From: G958295645 sp965242735
GTDB lineage: Bacteria; Gemmatimonadota; Gemmatimonadetes; Longimicrobiales; Gaopeijiaceae
Length of the DNA stretch: 64,000 nucleotides
NCBI GenBank assembly: GCA_965242735.1
Contig: OZ251497.1
Coordinates: 2,108,001-2,172,000 of the forward strand
Reading direction: 5' to 3'
Each line of letters begins with the position of its first letter. Positions within the stretch are counted from its first letter, which is position 1. Below are positions 17,496 to 25,912 of the stretch, in pieces. The notes under the pieces are model-generated. The model saw only the letters and a program-made list of their open reading frames with translations. It made no database searches and was not told the DNA's origin. A program made the position numbers and the translations under genes.

Positions 17496-18391
17496 CCGTC
17501 CGCTACGCCATCGAGCACAGCATGGAGTTTCGCTACAGCGCGCCCGTCCACCTGTCCGTGATGACGCTCCACCTGCGCCCGGCCCAGGACCGTCGTCAAG
17601 TCCTTCGAAATTTCTTGATCGACACCGATCCTCCGGGGCCGCTCTTCAGCTTCCTGGACGCGTTCGGCAACACCGCCCACTTCTTCGACCGCCCTGCGGA
17701 GCACGACGTCTTGGTCGTCAAGGCGAGATCGAGCGTGGACGCCTTCGCGAGGGAAGCCGTGCCGCCTCGGCTGGGGGCGGGCGCATGGACCGCGCTGCGC
17801 GACGCCTCGCAGGACCCCGACCTCTGGCACATGCTCAATCCGAGCCGGTTCGCCCGGCCCTCTCCCGTGCTCGAGTCCTTCCTGGAGTCCTCCAAGCTGG
17901 CCCCGTCGAGCGATCCCCTGGCCACCGCGCACGAGCTCTGCGCGAAGTTGCACGCGACGTTCGAGTACGCGCCGGGCAGCACCGAGGCGGACTCGCCGAT
18001 CGAGCGCGTCATCGAGACGGGCCAAGGCGTCTGCCAGGACTACGCCCACGTCATGGCCTCCATCGCGCGCGGGTGGGGGATTCCTTGCCGGTACGTCTCC
18101 GGCTACCTGGGGCCGCCGCCCGGAGACGCCAGCCGGCGCGACGGCGTGGCCAGCGGACAGAGCCACGCTTGGGTCGAGTGCTGGTTTCCCGAGCTGGGAT
18201 GGACGCCCTTCGATCCCACGAACGACACGGTGGGCGACGAGCGGCACGTGCGCGTGGCCGTGGGCCGCGACTACGCCGACGTGCCCCCGGCCCGGGGCAC
18301 CTACCAGGGCGGCGCCGAATCGGTTCTCGACACCGAGGTTTCCGTCTCCCGGCACCTCTGGGACCCGTCGGGAGACCGCCGGTCCGCTTGA
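17492..18391 (+). CDS. transglutaminase-like cysteine peptidase, alpha-E cluster type
   Basis: 299 residues with an N-terminal beta domain (YAIEHSMEFRYSAPVHLSVM, LHLRPAQDRRQ) and a transglutaminase core containing the triad: Cys in TGQGVCQDYAHVM, His in GQSHAWVECWFP and Asp in WTPFDPTND. Start GTG 17492 overlaps the alpha-E stop. The proteasome-like peptidase often found with this trio is not adjacent. The target peptide or protein is unknown. Confidence 0.93.
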   Translation: MTVRYAIEHSMEFRYSAPVHLSVMTLHLRPAQDRRQVLRNFLIDTDPPGPLFSFLDAFGNTAHFFDRPAEHDVLVVKARSSVDAFAREAVPPRLGAGAWTALRDASQDPDLWHMLNPSRFARPSPVLESFLESSKLAPSSDPLATAHELCAKLHATFEYAPGSTEADSPIERVIETGQGVCQDYAHVMASIARGWGIPCRYVSGYLGPPPGDASRRDGVASGQSHAWVECWFPELGWTPFDPTNDTVGDERHVRVAVGRDYADVPPARGTYQGGAESVLDTEVSVSRHLWDPSGDRRSA

Positions 18392-18450
18392 GCGGGGGGG
18401 CGGCCGCGCTCTTCGCTTGCCATTGCCGGACGCCCTCCATGGCGTCATAT

Positions 18451-18479
18451 TTGACCGGTTGAACTTCGCGCAACATATC
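18451..18479 (+). promoter_or_regulatory. possible promoter
   Basis: TTGACC at 18451-18456, 17-nt spacer, CATATC at 18474-18479, located 25 nt before the GTG start of the outer-membrane protein gene. The -35 is good and the -10 is weak. Confidence 0.35.
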
Positions 18480-18503
18480 CCACGCCTACCCCAAGGAGCA
18501 CTC

Positions 18504-19247
18504 GTGACCAGACTCGCGCTACGCACCTTCTTGTTGTCGTCCGTCGCGGCCTCGGCGGCGGTCGCCCCGCCCGCCCACGCCCAAGTCTCGCTGGGCGCCG
18601 ACGTCGTGAGCCGCTACGTGTGGCGCGGCTTCGACTTCGGGGACTCTTGGAGCATCCAGCCGGGGCTGAGCTTTGCCAGCGGAGGCTTCGAGATCGGGGC
18701 GTGGGCGTCCTACGCCATGAACGGCACCAACGAGAGCGACCTGTACGTGAGCTACACGGTCGAGACGGAGTCCGGCGCCACGTTCTCGCTGGGCGTGACC
18801 GACTACTACTTCCCCGACTTTCCGGAGCCCGAGGACGATCACGAAGGCCACGATCACGAGGAAGAGGACGACGACCACGGCCCGCCCAAGTTCCTGGACT
18901 GGGGTTCGCACGACGTCGAGCCCTACCTGTCGTTCGCCGGTCCGGAACGCTTTCCGCTGGAGCTGACGGCCGCCGTCGTCTTCGCCAACGACGAGTCGAC
19001 GCTCTACTGGGAAGTCGGCGTGCCGTTTGCCAAGGGAGGCGCGGACCTGCGCGTGCACGTGGGCGGTCTCGGGGGCGCGAGCATGTTCTACGGCAACGAC
19101 GGCGCCACGGTGACGACGATGGGCATCTCCGCCTCGAAGACCATCGAGGCCAGCGACTCGTGGGGCGTTCCGGTCAGCCTGAGCTACATCGTCAATCCGG
19201 ATTCCGACCTGTCGTTTCTCGTCTTCGGCGTGACGCTCTCGCCGTAG
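18504..19247 (+). CDS. outer-membrane beta-barrel protein (TorF-like) with acidic/histidine loop
   Basis: 247 residues with a signal peptide ending PAHAQVS. GADVVSRYVWRGFDFGDS and FEIGAWASYAMNG match the barrel family that includes TorF-like putative porins (conserved YVWRG start). About 20 residues near position 111-131 form a loop rich in Asp, Glu and His (EDDHEGHDHEEEDDDHG), a likely metal-binding or surface-exposed insertion. Start GTG 18504 is fixed by AAGGAG at 18492-18497. Substrate unknown. Confidence 0.72.
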   Translation: MTRLALRTFLLSSVAASAAVAPPAHAQVSLGADVVSRYVWRGFDFGDSWSIQPGLSFASGGFEIGAWASYAMNGTNESDLYVSYTVETESGATFSLGVTDYYFPDFPEPEDDHEGHDHEEEDDDHGPPKFLDWGSHDVEPYLSFAGPERFPLELTAAVVFANDESTLYWEVGVPFAKGGADLRVHVGGLGGASMFYGNDGATVTTMGISASKTIEASDSWGVPVSLSYIVNPDSDLSFLVFGVTLSP

Positions 19248-19276
19248 CCCGGAGGACGCGCCGGGAACGGCGGCAA

Positions 19277-19350
19277 TCGGGGCGCCCGGATTTGAACCGG
19301 GGACCTCCTGCTCCCAAAGCAGGCGCGCTGCCGGACTGCGCCACGCCCCG
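19277..19350 (-). tRNA. tRNA-Pro(UGG)
   Basis: 74-nt cloverleaf on the minus strand: 7-bp acceptor CGGGGCG/CGCCCCG, anticodon arm CCTGC-TTTGGGA-GCAGG with anticodon TGG, T arm with GGTTCAAATCC, and A73. C1-G72 is the normal proline identity pair. The 3' CCA is not encoded (next bases TTG). Confidence 0.95.
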
Positions 19351-19379
19351 TCCCTTGCCGTCGCCGTGTAGTTTCGCGG

Positions 19380-20951
19380 ATGATGGGCCGACGCGGTAGG
19401 CCTCGCGCCGCGGGCAGGCGGCGGGAGGCCACGCCGGCGTGGCGCGGGGCACCGAAGGCACGGCGGACGCTGGCGGGTTGCCTGGCGGCCTCTTCGTCGC
19501 TCCCGTCGGGCACGGCCTTGGCCTCCGGGGCGTGGCGGACGTTGGCGGGCTACGCGGCGGCCGCGGCCATCTCGGCCGGCGCGTGCTCCCAAGCCGTCGC
19601 GCGCCGGACGTTGGCGGGCTGCATGGCCGTCGCCGCAATCTTGGCGGGCGTCAGCTCCCCAGCCGGCGCCCAGGAGGCAGCCGCCGAGAACGAGTTGGCG
19701 TCGCGTGCGGCGTCGTTCTCGTTTCACCTGCTGACCGCCGAGCCCGGCGACGCGCTGTGGGAACTCTTCGGCCACAACGCGCTGCTCGTGCGCGACTCGG
19801 CGACCGGAAGCGAGACGGCGTACAACTTCGGCCTCTTCGACTTCGGCGCGCCGGGCTTCGTCGGGCGTTTCGTGCGCGGGGAGATGCTGTACTGGGCCGA
19901 CACCATGCCGCCCGCCGCGATGCTGGCGCGCTACCGAGAGCAGGACCGGCGCGTATGGGCCCAGGAACTGGACCTGGAGCCGGCGCAGAAGGCCGCTCTC
20001 CTGTCGCTGCTGTCGGCGGCCGTGCGGCCGGACAGCCGCCATTACCGCTACGACTACTTTCGCCAGAACTGCTCGACCAAGCTGCGCGACGCCCTGGACG
20101 GCGCGCTGGGCGGACAAGTGCGCGCCGCCACGGACGAACCCGGCCGCGACACGTGGCGAACGCACACCAAGCGGCTGACCGCCCGCAACATCGTGGGCTA
20201 CTTGGGCATTCAGTTGCTGGCCGGGCCCCGAAGCGACGAGACGACCAGCGCATGGCAGAACATGTGGGCGCCCATGAAGCTGCGCGACACGCTGGCCGGC
20301 CTGACGGTCGTCCGCAGCGACGGCAGCGTCGTCCCGCTCGTGCGCTCGGACGTCCTCCTGGCGGAATCCGGGCGCGCGCCGGAGCCCGCGGAAGCGCCGT
20401 CTCTCGCGGCGCTCTTTCTGCTGAGCGGCGCGGCCGCGGGACTCCTGTTCGTCATTCTCGCCCATTGGGCCGGCGGCGGGAGCCGCATGGGCTCGTTCGC
20501 GTTCGGGGTCGCCGGGGTCCTTTGGGGCCTGCTCTGCGGCGCCGTCTCCGCAACCCTGATCGGCATGCACTGGACCGATCACGAGTTCCTGTACATGAAC
20601 CGCAACGTCCTGATCTTCAGCCCCGCCGGCTTGCTGCTCGCCGCGCTCTTCCCCGTGGTCGCCGTCCGGCCGGCGGCCGGGGCGAAGGCGGCCTGGGTCG
20701 CCGCGCTCCCGGTGGCGCTGTCTCTGGCGGCGCTGGGATTGTGGGCCTTGCCCGGTGCGGGCCAGGACAACTTGGAGTGGATCGCCTTCGCCCTGCCCGT
20801 GCACGCCGGGGCTTGCTGGTCGATGGCTCGGGCGCCGAAGCTGCGGGATCGGATGGCGGCCGCGGAGCTGCGGATTGGGACCGCCGGGTGGGGCGCGAAG
20901 ACGACGCGACGGGCTTCCGTGCGGCGAGTTCCGGCGTGCGACGAGGCCTGA
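19380..20951 (+). CDS. Lnb-like DUF4105 membrane protein (possible lipoprotein N-acyltransferase)
   Basis: 523 residues. After an odd N-terminus comes a DUF4105/Lnb periplasmic domain: ELFGHNALLVRDS, YNFGLFDFGAPGF and RYDYFRQNCSTKLRDALD, with the conserved catalytic-type Cys in NCSTKL. It is followed by about five membrane helices from roughly residue 340. Lnb of enterococci makes lyso-form lipoproteins by acyl transfer; whether this homolog does so is inference. The first about 100 residues hold three imperfect copies of RRTLAG-C/Y followed by a hydrophobic stretch, like a signal peptide repeated three times. TAGTTT at 19369-19374 ends 5 nt before the ATG, suggesting a leaderless transcript. 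Confidence 0.78.
   Translation: MMGRRGRPRAAGRRREATPAWRGAPKARRTLAGCLAASSSLPSGTALASGAWRTLAGYAAAAAISAGACSQAVARRTLAGCMAVAAILAGVSSPAGAQEAAAENELASRAASFSFHLLTAEPGDALWELFGHNALLVRDSATGSETAYNFGLFDFGAPGFVGRFVRGEMLYWADTMPPAAMLARYREQDRRVWAQELDLEPAQKAALLSLLSAAVRPDSRHYRYDYFRQNCSTKLRDALDGALGGQVRAATDEPGRDTWRTHTKRLTARNIVGYLGIQLLAGPRSDETTSAWQNMWAPMKLRDTLAGLTVVRSDGSVVPLVRSDVLLAESGRAPEPAEAPSLAALFLLSGAAAGLLFVILAHWAGGGSRMGSFAFGVAGVLWGLLCGAVSATLIGMHWTDHEFLYMNRNVLIFSPAGLLLAALFPVVAVRPAAGAKAAWVAALPVALSLAALGLWALPGAGQDNLEWIAFALPVHAGACWSMARAPKLRDRMAAAELRIGTAGWGAKTTRRASVRRVPACDEA
19461..19630 (+). repeat. triplicated signal-sequence-like coding repeat
   Basis: Three copies sharing CGGACG(C/T)TGGCGGG at 19464, 19536 and 19605, spaced 72 and 69 bp (24 and 23 codons), all in frame in the Lnb-like gene. 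Each encodes RTLAG, a Cys or Tyr, then a hydrophobic segment. Confidence 0.75.
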
Positions 20952-21142
20952 CCCGGATGCTGCGCCGCGGATAGTTCGGTCCCGGCCTGATCCTGGCCGC
21001 GTCGGCGCTTCTCGTCTTCGGCCTTTCCCGCGTCGTCCGAGAACGCCCGGCGACTTGGCACGCCGACGGGCGCCAAGCCCGGACGGATCACGAGCTCGCC
21101 GGGGACGGCTCCGAGGAACAAGCCCACGCGACCGGAGCAGCG

Positions 21143-22234
21143 ATGGACGTGCTGTTCGATTCGCGGGAGCACCCGGATCCGGCCTTGGCGCGTCTGGCCG
21201 AGGTCGAGCGCGGCCTGCTCGCGGGGCCGAACGAAGTGATTCTCGCCGACGCGGCGACGATCGTGGCCGTGAACATCGCGACGGGGAGCGTCCGAACGAC
21301 GGGCGGCGCCGGCGAGGGGCCGGGCGACTTCGCCCGAACGCCCGACTTGGCCAAGACGCCGGACGGGTTCGCGGCCTGGGACCGCGGCATGCACCGCTTG
21401 ACGCGGTTTTCCGTCGCGGGCGAGCTCGTGAACGTGGCGACGCTGCCCGCGGCGCAGTTCGCGCAAGCGTCGGGGCAGCCGAACGACCGTTTGGCCCCGT
21501 TGCTGGCGGTAGCGAACCCGCCGGTTCTGCTCGGCGTCTTCTCGGACGGCGCCATGCTGTTCCGCCTCCGCGACAGACTTGGCGCCCCTGAAGGCATCGG
21601 TCGCGGGCGCGTGGCTCTGCTCGAAGTCTCGCAGACGGGCGAAGTGCGGAAACTGTTCGATGTTCCGGGTGCCGAGGTCCAGGCGAGCCGCACGCCGGGG
21701 CGGTCGTCTTCGGGGTCGGTGGTCTTCGGTCACAACACGCACATGGCACTCGCCGGCGACCACATGGTCGTCGCCGACACGGAGTCGGAAGAGGTCGAGT
21801 TGCGGTCGCGCGACGGCGCGGTCGTGCGGAGCTTCCCCATGCCGGGCGAGCGTCGCGCGGTCACGGAAGAACAGGTCGAGGCCAAGGTCGCCGCGGCCCG
21901 CGAGGCCAGAGAGGAAATCCCCGCCGAGATTCGCGCCAGGTTCCCGGGCCTTGAAGCCCCGCGCCCGCACAACTCGGTTGCGCCTCCCGTCGACGCCGTC
22001 ATGGCGGACCGCGGCGGACGCATCTGGACGCGCGACTACGTGATGCCCGGCGCCGAAGTCCAGCGGTGGACGGTGTGGGAGCCGGGCCGAAACGCGTTCG
22101 AGGTCGAGCTCTCAGCCGGCGAGAGGCTCCTGGACGCGGACGCCGACCGCATCCTTGTCCGCATCCGCAAGCAAGCCGGAGATCGAGTCCAGGTCAGGCG
22201 CCTCGTCTCGCCGCGGAGAGACCGCGACGGCTGA
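21143..22234 (+). CDS. secreted propeller-like protein, 5' end disrupted by an in-frame amber codon
   Basis: 363 residues from ATG 21143, with repeated strand-turn patterns and GGAGEGPGDFARTPDLAKTPDG, like the six-bladed propeller proteins (BF3977-related) common in Gemmatimonadota and Bacteroidota. The frame is open upstream to TAG 20972 and encodes a membrane anchor (LILAASALLVFGL) plus a spacer. Immediately before the TAG is ATGCTGCGCCGCGGA at 20957, 5 nt after the stop of the Lnb-like gene, which would start a normal signal-anchored protein. So this is either a nonsense mutation, a sequence error, or use of CTG 20987. Function unknown. Confidence 0.6.
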   Translation: MDVLFDSREHPDPALARLAEVERGLLAGPNEVILADAATIVAVNIATGSVRTTGGAGEGPGDFARTPDLAKTPDGFAAWDRGMHRLTRFSVAGELVNVATLPAAQFAQASGQPNDRLAPLLAVANPPVLLGVFSDGAMLFRLRDRLGAPEGIGRGRVALLEVSQTGEVRKLFDVPGAEVQASRTPGRSSSGSVVFGHNTHMALAGDHMVVADTESEEVELRSRDGAVVRSFPMPGERRAVTEEQVEAKVAAAREAREEIPAEIRARFPGLEAPRPHNSVAPPVDAVMADRGGRIWTRDYVMPGAEVQRWTVWEPGRNAFEVELSAGERLLDADADRILVRIRKQAGDRVQVRRLVSPRRDRDG

Positions 22235-22472
22235 AGCCCGCGACACAGCCGCTGCTCTCGCCGCATGCGCCGGACGGCCAGCGGGGCTCGCGCAGTCGAG
22301 GACATCAGGCCAGCGGCGAACCCGGCGACGTGCCGCGAGTCCGCAAACGTCTGCCGGACAGAGGCCGGGCTGGGCTGAGTTAAATTAAAGGATGTTGAAG
22401 CCACGACGGCGTGGAGCGTGCGGGAGGGCGGCGTAGCGTGATCCGCCGCTCGGGCAACCTGCGGGCGATTCT

Positions 22473-22490
22473 CGACGCGTCGGCCCTCCG
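22473..22490 (+). repeat. IS target-site duplication, left copy
   Basis: Eighteen bp beginning CGACGCGTCGGCC directly outside the left IS end; the right copy is at 24060-24077 with two changed bases (CT versus TG), indicating an insertion that is not brand new. Confidence 0.75.
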
Positions 22491-24059
22491 TGTCGTACCA
22501 AAGTAGAAATGTCCGGGGGTAGGCCAAGATAGAAATGTCCGGTCGTGGGTGTGGTCAAGGGGTCCTTCGGTCCCTCCGCGGAGGGACCGAAGGACCTGCG
22601 GGGCGGGGCCGGTCACCGCGCGGCTCCGGACGAGGCGGGATGGCCGGGGTCGCCGGCCGTGTCGGACGCCGCGAGCCGAGCCAAGCGCCGTTCGCGCCGG
22701 GCGTTGGCCCGCTCGACCTCGTCGCGCATCTGCTTGCGCCACGGATGGTTCGGTCCCGGCTTCGGAGGCTTCGGACGCGCACGCGGCGGAGCCGGAGGCG
22801 CGACCGGAGGCGCAGGACGCGCGGCGCCGAGCGGCTCGGCGGCGAAGTACCGTGCGCCGCGGCGGAAGCGCAGCTCGCCCGACAGACGCCGCTCGACGAC
22901 GACCCGCCGCCCGGGCTGCACGCCCGCCGCCCGAGCCTCCGCTTCCGGAATCTGCCAGAACTCGTTCTTCCAGCGCACCGTGTAGTCGCGCGCGACGGTG
23001 CGCGTCGCCGTCTCGGCGAACAACGCCTCGAGGTCGACCTCCGGCGGCAGCGGACGATGCGCGTCGCCCGGCTCGGTCGCCGCGACCGCGAAGCGCGCGT
23101 TCCAGAACGGAATCCACCGCTCTTCGAGGAACTGGTTCGCCTCCTCGAGCGTCGCGACCCCCGCCACGCGCATTTCCTTGACCAGCCGGTCCTGCGCCGT
23201 CCCGAACGTGCGCTCGACCCGCCCCTTCGCCTGCGGAGAGCCCGCCAGGATCAGCTCGACGCCCAGCTTCTCGAGGCCGCGCGCGATGACCGACCTCGTG
23301 CGCTTGCCGTCCCTCGCGCGCTGGCCGAAGTGCGCGGCGTGGTCGGCGTAGACGGCCAGCGGACGGCCGTGGCGCTCGATGCACGCGATGATCGCGCGAC
23401 GGTTCGCCGCGCCCGTGTCGCGCGCGACGAAGCGCCCGTGCAGCATCCGGCCCGTCGCGTCGTCGTGCAGCGCCACGAGCACGAGATCGCCCGGTCCCCG
23501 GTCCTCGAGCCACGCATGGACCGAGCTGTCCCACTGCACCAGCTCGCCCAGCGCCGCGCGCCGAGGACGCCGGCTCCGGTGCCTCGCCCGCTTGCGCTTG
23601 CGACTCCACCGCCCCGCCTGCGCCAGCCAGGCCCGCGTCGTCTCCGCGCTCACGTGCACGCCGAGCTGCTGCCGCGCGTGTTCGGCCAGCAGCGTCGGCC
23701 CGAAATCCGCGTAGCGCGGCTCCGCCGCCAGCGCCAGAACCCGCTCGCGCACCTCGGGCGCGTGAGCCCGGTTCGACCGGCGGCCCCGCAGCCCGTGCAC
23801 CGCCGCGCCGTCGCCCTCGCGCTCGAAACGCCGCATCAGACGCCGCATGTGGCGCCGCGTCACGCCCAGCCGCGCCGCCGCCGACGCCGACGCCAGCACG
23901 CCCTCGCTCACCTGCCGCATCACCGCCATGCGGTCTCGCTCCTTCAGGCTCAACTCCATTCGCTCCTCTCCCGGTTCGCGTTCGCACTCCCGCCGAACGT
24001 CGCCCGAAAGAGGACATTTCTACTTGGGTAAGGGCGGACATTTCTAAATTGGCGCGACA
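22491..24059. mobile_element. complete insertion sequence, ISNCY (IS1202-like) group
   Basis: 1569 bp. The ends are imperfect inverted repeats of about 25 bp (TGTCG..CCAA..TAGAAATGTCCG) at 22491-22515 and 24035-24059, four mismatches. A second inverted copy of TAGAAATGTCC lies inside each end (22530-22540 and 24012-24022). It is flanked by an 18-bp direct duplication, CGACGCGTCGGCC..CCG, at 22473-22490 and 24060-24077, differing at two positions; long duplications are usual for this group. It carries one transposase gene on the minus strand and inserted between a propeller gene and a small secreted-protein operon. Confidence 0.88.
22613..23959 (-). CDS. DDE transposase of the ISNCY/IS1202-like element
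   Basis: 448 residues. N-terminal helix-turn-helix (LKERDRMAVMRQVSEGVLASA, SAAARLGVTRRHMRRLMRRF), then an RNase-H-like DDE core: first Asp in LGELVQWDSSVHAWL, second in AVYADHAAHFG, Glu in SPQAKGRVERTFGTAQDRLV. The Arg/Lys-rich stretch SRKRKRARHRSRRPRR precedes the core. A Pro/Arg-rich C-terminal tail follows. The frame is intact with all three acidic residues, so the element may be active. The start at ATG 23959 fits the first helix. Confidence 0.93.
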   Translation of the reverse strand: MELSLKERDRMAVMRQVSEGVLASASAAARLGVTRRHMRRLMRRFEREGDGAAVHGLRGRRSNRAHAPEVRERVLALAAEPRYADFGPTLLAEHARQQLGVHVSAETTRAWLAQAGRWSRKRKRARHRSRRPRRAALGELVQWDSSVHAWLEDRGPGDLVLVALHDDATGRMLHGRFVARDTGAANRRAIIACIERHGRPLAVYADHAAHFGQRARDGKRTRSVIARGLEKLGVELILAGSPQAKGRVERTFGTAQDRLVKEMRVAGVATLEEANQFLEERWIPFWNARFAVAATEPGDAHRPLPPEVDLEALFAETATRTVARDYTVRWKNEFWQIPEAEARAAGVQPGRRVVVERRLSGELRFRRGARYFAAEPLGAARPAPPVAPPAPPRARPKPPKPGPNHPWRKQMRDEVERANARRERRLARLAASDTAGDPGHPASSGAAR

Positions 24060-24103
24060 CGACGCGTCGGCCTGCCGACTTGCGAGCTGTACCGGGCTTC
24101 CGC

Positions 24104-24109
24104 TATCTT
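24104..24109 (+). promoter_or_regulatory. possible -10 element
   Basis: TATCTT at 24104-24109 with TTGCGA 18 nt upstream (24080-24085), 134 nt before the small secreted-protein gene. Weak; reported because the same type of box precedes other genes here. Confidence 0.25.
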
Positions 24110-24242
24110 CACCTGGACATGGCGTGCAGCAGGCCGCCGGGTTCTCGGCCCAACGCTTCGACCTGCTGGCCTCACCGTTGCACGCCATCCCCTTCACCAC
24201 AACCGCTCGTGCATACGGCGGAGCCAAGGAGAACGAACGGAA

Positions 24243-24584
24243 ATGACGAACGACAAGCGTTGGACCTGGGTAGTCGGTGCCACAGCACTCGTCCTGGCGG
24301 GCGTTGCCGGGACCGGAGCTACATCCTCGAGCCTGACGATGGGGCCGGATGCCGATGAAGACGTGCTGGCGGAATGCACGACCGGCGAAGCACAGGAGCC
24401 GTCGCTCGTTTGCTCCAAGGAGGTCCAGTTCATCATCGAGGACCCAGACTACACGCTGACCATCACGTGTGGTCTGTCGGCAGCAGCCGTCAGCTATGAT
24501 GAAGATGACGACGGCGTGTCGGTCTCGGTCGAATGCGTCTATGGGGGATGCGGCTTTTCCTTGCCTGCGACCGTCGCCCAGTGA
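24243..24584 (+). CDS. small exported protein, unknown function
   Basis: 113 residues: a basic start (MTNDKRW), a hydrophobic segment WVVGATALVLAGVAGTGA (signal peptide or anchor), then an acidic region with five cysteines (AECTTGE, VCSKE, ITCGLS, VECVYGGCGF), which could form disulfides. No family recognised. Its stop and the ATG of the next gene overlap (TGATG), so the two are translationally coupled. Confidence 0.6.
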   Translation: MTNDKRWTWVVGATALVLAGVAGTGATSSSLTMGPDADEDVLAECTTGEAQEPSLVCSKEVQFIIEDPDYTLTITCGLSAAAVSYDEDDDGVSVSVECVYGGCGFSLPATVAQ

Positions 24585-25681
24585 TGCGAGCTAGGCTCCT
24601 CTGCGTTGGTGCTGGACTGTGCCTGCTGGTATCGGGCGGACCGGCATCGGCGCAGGCGGTCCTGGAGCTGGACTTGGAGGCGGGACGGCGGGCCCTCGAC
24701 AGCCCGGAATACCAGTTCCGAGAATTTGGCGCGGTGGACTACGAGCGGCGATTGGTCTACGCCGTCGAGTCGATGGAGCCGTTGGCGGTCGCGGCGCATG
24801 CGCTGGACGACGGGTCGGTCGTGGGCCGCTACGGAGGCCGGGAGGGCGAGGGACCCGGAGAACTGCTTCTGATTGAGGGCGTGTCCCTGAGCCCGCAAGG
24901 CGTCTTTGCGGCAGGTGGGGCCGTGGTGAACCATTGGGCCACGTCTGGAGCACTGCTCTACCAGTGGCGTCCGGTCGCCCCGGGCGTCCGCACGATCTGC
25001 TCCATGGACGGGAGCGCGGCCGTGGCCGGGCAGCAAGGCGTCGTGGTGCGTGCGAAGGACGGCCGAAGCGTCGCGATCGGCGCCGACACCCTAAGGAGTG
25101 CAGTTTATGGACCAACAGGTCGCGATGCCGCCGCAGCCCGCACCAGGTACCGGCGCACGCTCATGTCGTGCGCAGATTCCGTTGCCTACGTGCTGTCGGA
25201 CCACGTCATCACGGCCTACCGGCCGGGAGAGTCCGCACGGCGGATTCCAGTGCCCCCCGAGGTCGAGGAGGTGGCGCGCCGGCGCGAAGCGCAGCGACTG
25301 CCGGGATTGCCTTCGGCAACGTTCTTCGGGTACGACAGGCTCCTTGTGGCCGACCGCGGACAACTGGTCCTGACGACGCTGTTGAATCCGGAAATCGCTG
25401 GCGCGGTGATCGATCCGGCCACGGGTTGCTACGAATTGCTCAAGACCAACAAGACCCGCCATTCGCGCCATGTCCTTGGAATGATGGCCGACAGCGTGGT
25501 CTTCGTGGACGTCGTCGCGGAGCCCAAGACCGAGTTGGTGAACGGCCGGCTTCGACCGGCGACGAGAATGGTACGCGGGAAGGCGACGGAAGTGGTTTCG
25601 CTGAGGCCGAGAGGCATCGCAATTCGCCCGGTGCGGCTCGTCTCCGGGGAGCGTTGCCCAGTCGGTCCACACTCGCGCTGA
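24584..25681 (+). CDS. secreted six-bladed propeller-like protein
   Basis: 365 residues with a clear signal peptide (RARLLCVGAGLCLLVSG, cleavage near PASAQA). Repeated beta-segment pattern with VGRYGGREGEGPGELLLIEGVSLSPQG, equivalent to the GGAGEGPGDF segment in the protein at 21143-22234, so the two are probably distant paralogs. These proteins (BF3977-type/TolB-like folds) are exported and of unknown role. Start ATG 24584 overlaps the upstream stop. Confidence 0.7.
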   Translation: MRARLLCVGAGLCLLVSGGPASAQAVLELDLEAGRRALDSPEYQFREFGAVDYERRLVYAVESMEPLAVAAHALDDGSVVGRYGGREGEGPGELLLIEGVSLSPQGVFAAGGAVVNHWATSGALLYQWRPVAPGVRTICSMDGSAAVAGQQGVVVRAKDGRSVAIGADTLRSAVYGPTGRDAAAARTRYRRTLMSCADSVAYVLSDHVITAYRPGESARRIPVPPEVEEVARRREAQRLPGLPSATFFGYDRLLVADRGQLVLTTLLNPEIAGAVIDPATGCYELLKTNKTRHSRHVLGMMADSVVFVDVVAEPKTELVNGRLRPATRMVRGKATEVVSLRPRGIAIRPVRLVSGERCPVGPHSR

Positions 25682-25760
25682 CCTCCGGTACGCGAGGGTG
25701 GCATTGCGGTTCAAGGACGTGTGACCCTCGACGGCGCGACGTGCGCGCGGCGTAAGCTCC

Positions 25761-25912
25761 GACAGATTCCGTGACAAATTCTGCCAGAATTTGTCAGCAA
25801 ACGTGCGAAAGGCGGCAGGATCGGGCCACTGGACGCCCTCCAGGCCATGTTCGACGCGCCGTCTCCACGCCCTTCGACAGATTCCGTGACAAATTCTACC
25901 TAGAATCTGTCA
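25761..25912. repeat. two palindromic repeat units
   Basis: Unit 1 (25761-25796) and unit 2 (25876-25912) both start GACAGATTCCGTGACAAATTCT. Each then closes an inverted repeat: GACAAATTCTG-C-CAGAATTTGTC in unit 1 (11-bp arms, perfect) and GACAAATTCTA-CC-TAGAATCTGTC in unit 2 (one mismatch). The units are 115 bp apart, AT-rich against the surroundings, and between the propeller gene and rdgB (25682-25983 holds no gene I can support). Could be operator pairs, REP-like elements or ends of a miniature element. Confidence 0.8.

Noticed and set aside
20972..20974. Selenocysteine or suppressed codon in the propeller gene
   Set aside because: The codon is TAG, not TGA, and no SECIS-like hairpin is evident; kept only as a possible nonsense mutation.
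22235..22490. Gene left of the insertion sequence
   Set aside because: No frame with start, ribosome site and protein-like composition; appears to be intergenic DNA of the interrupted locus.
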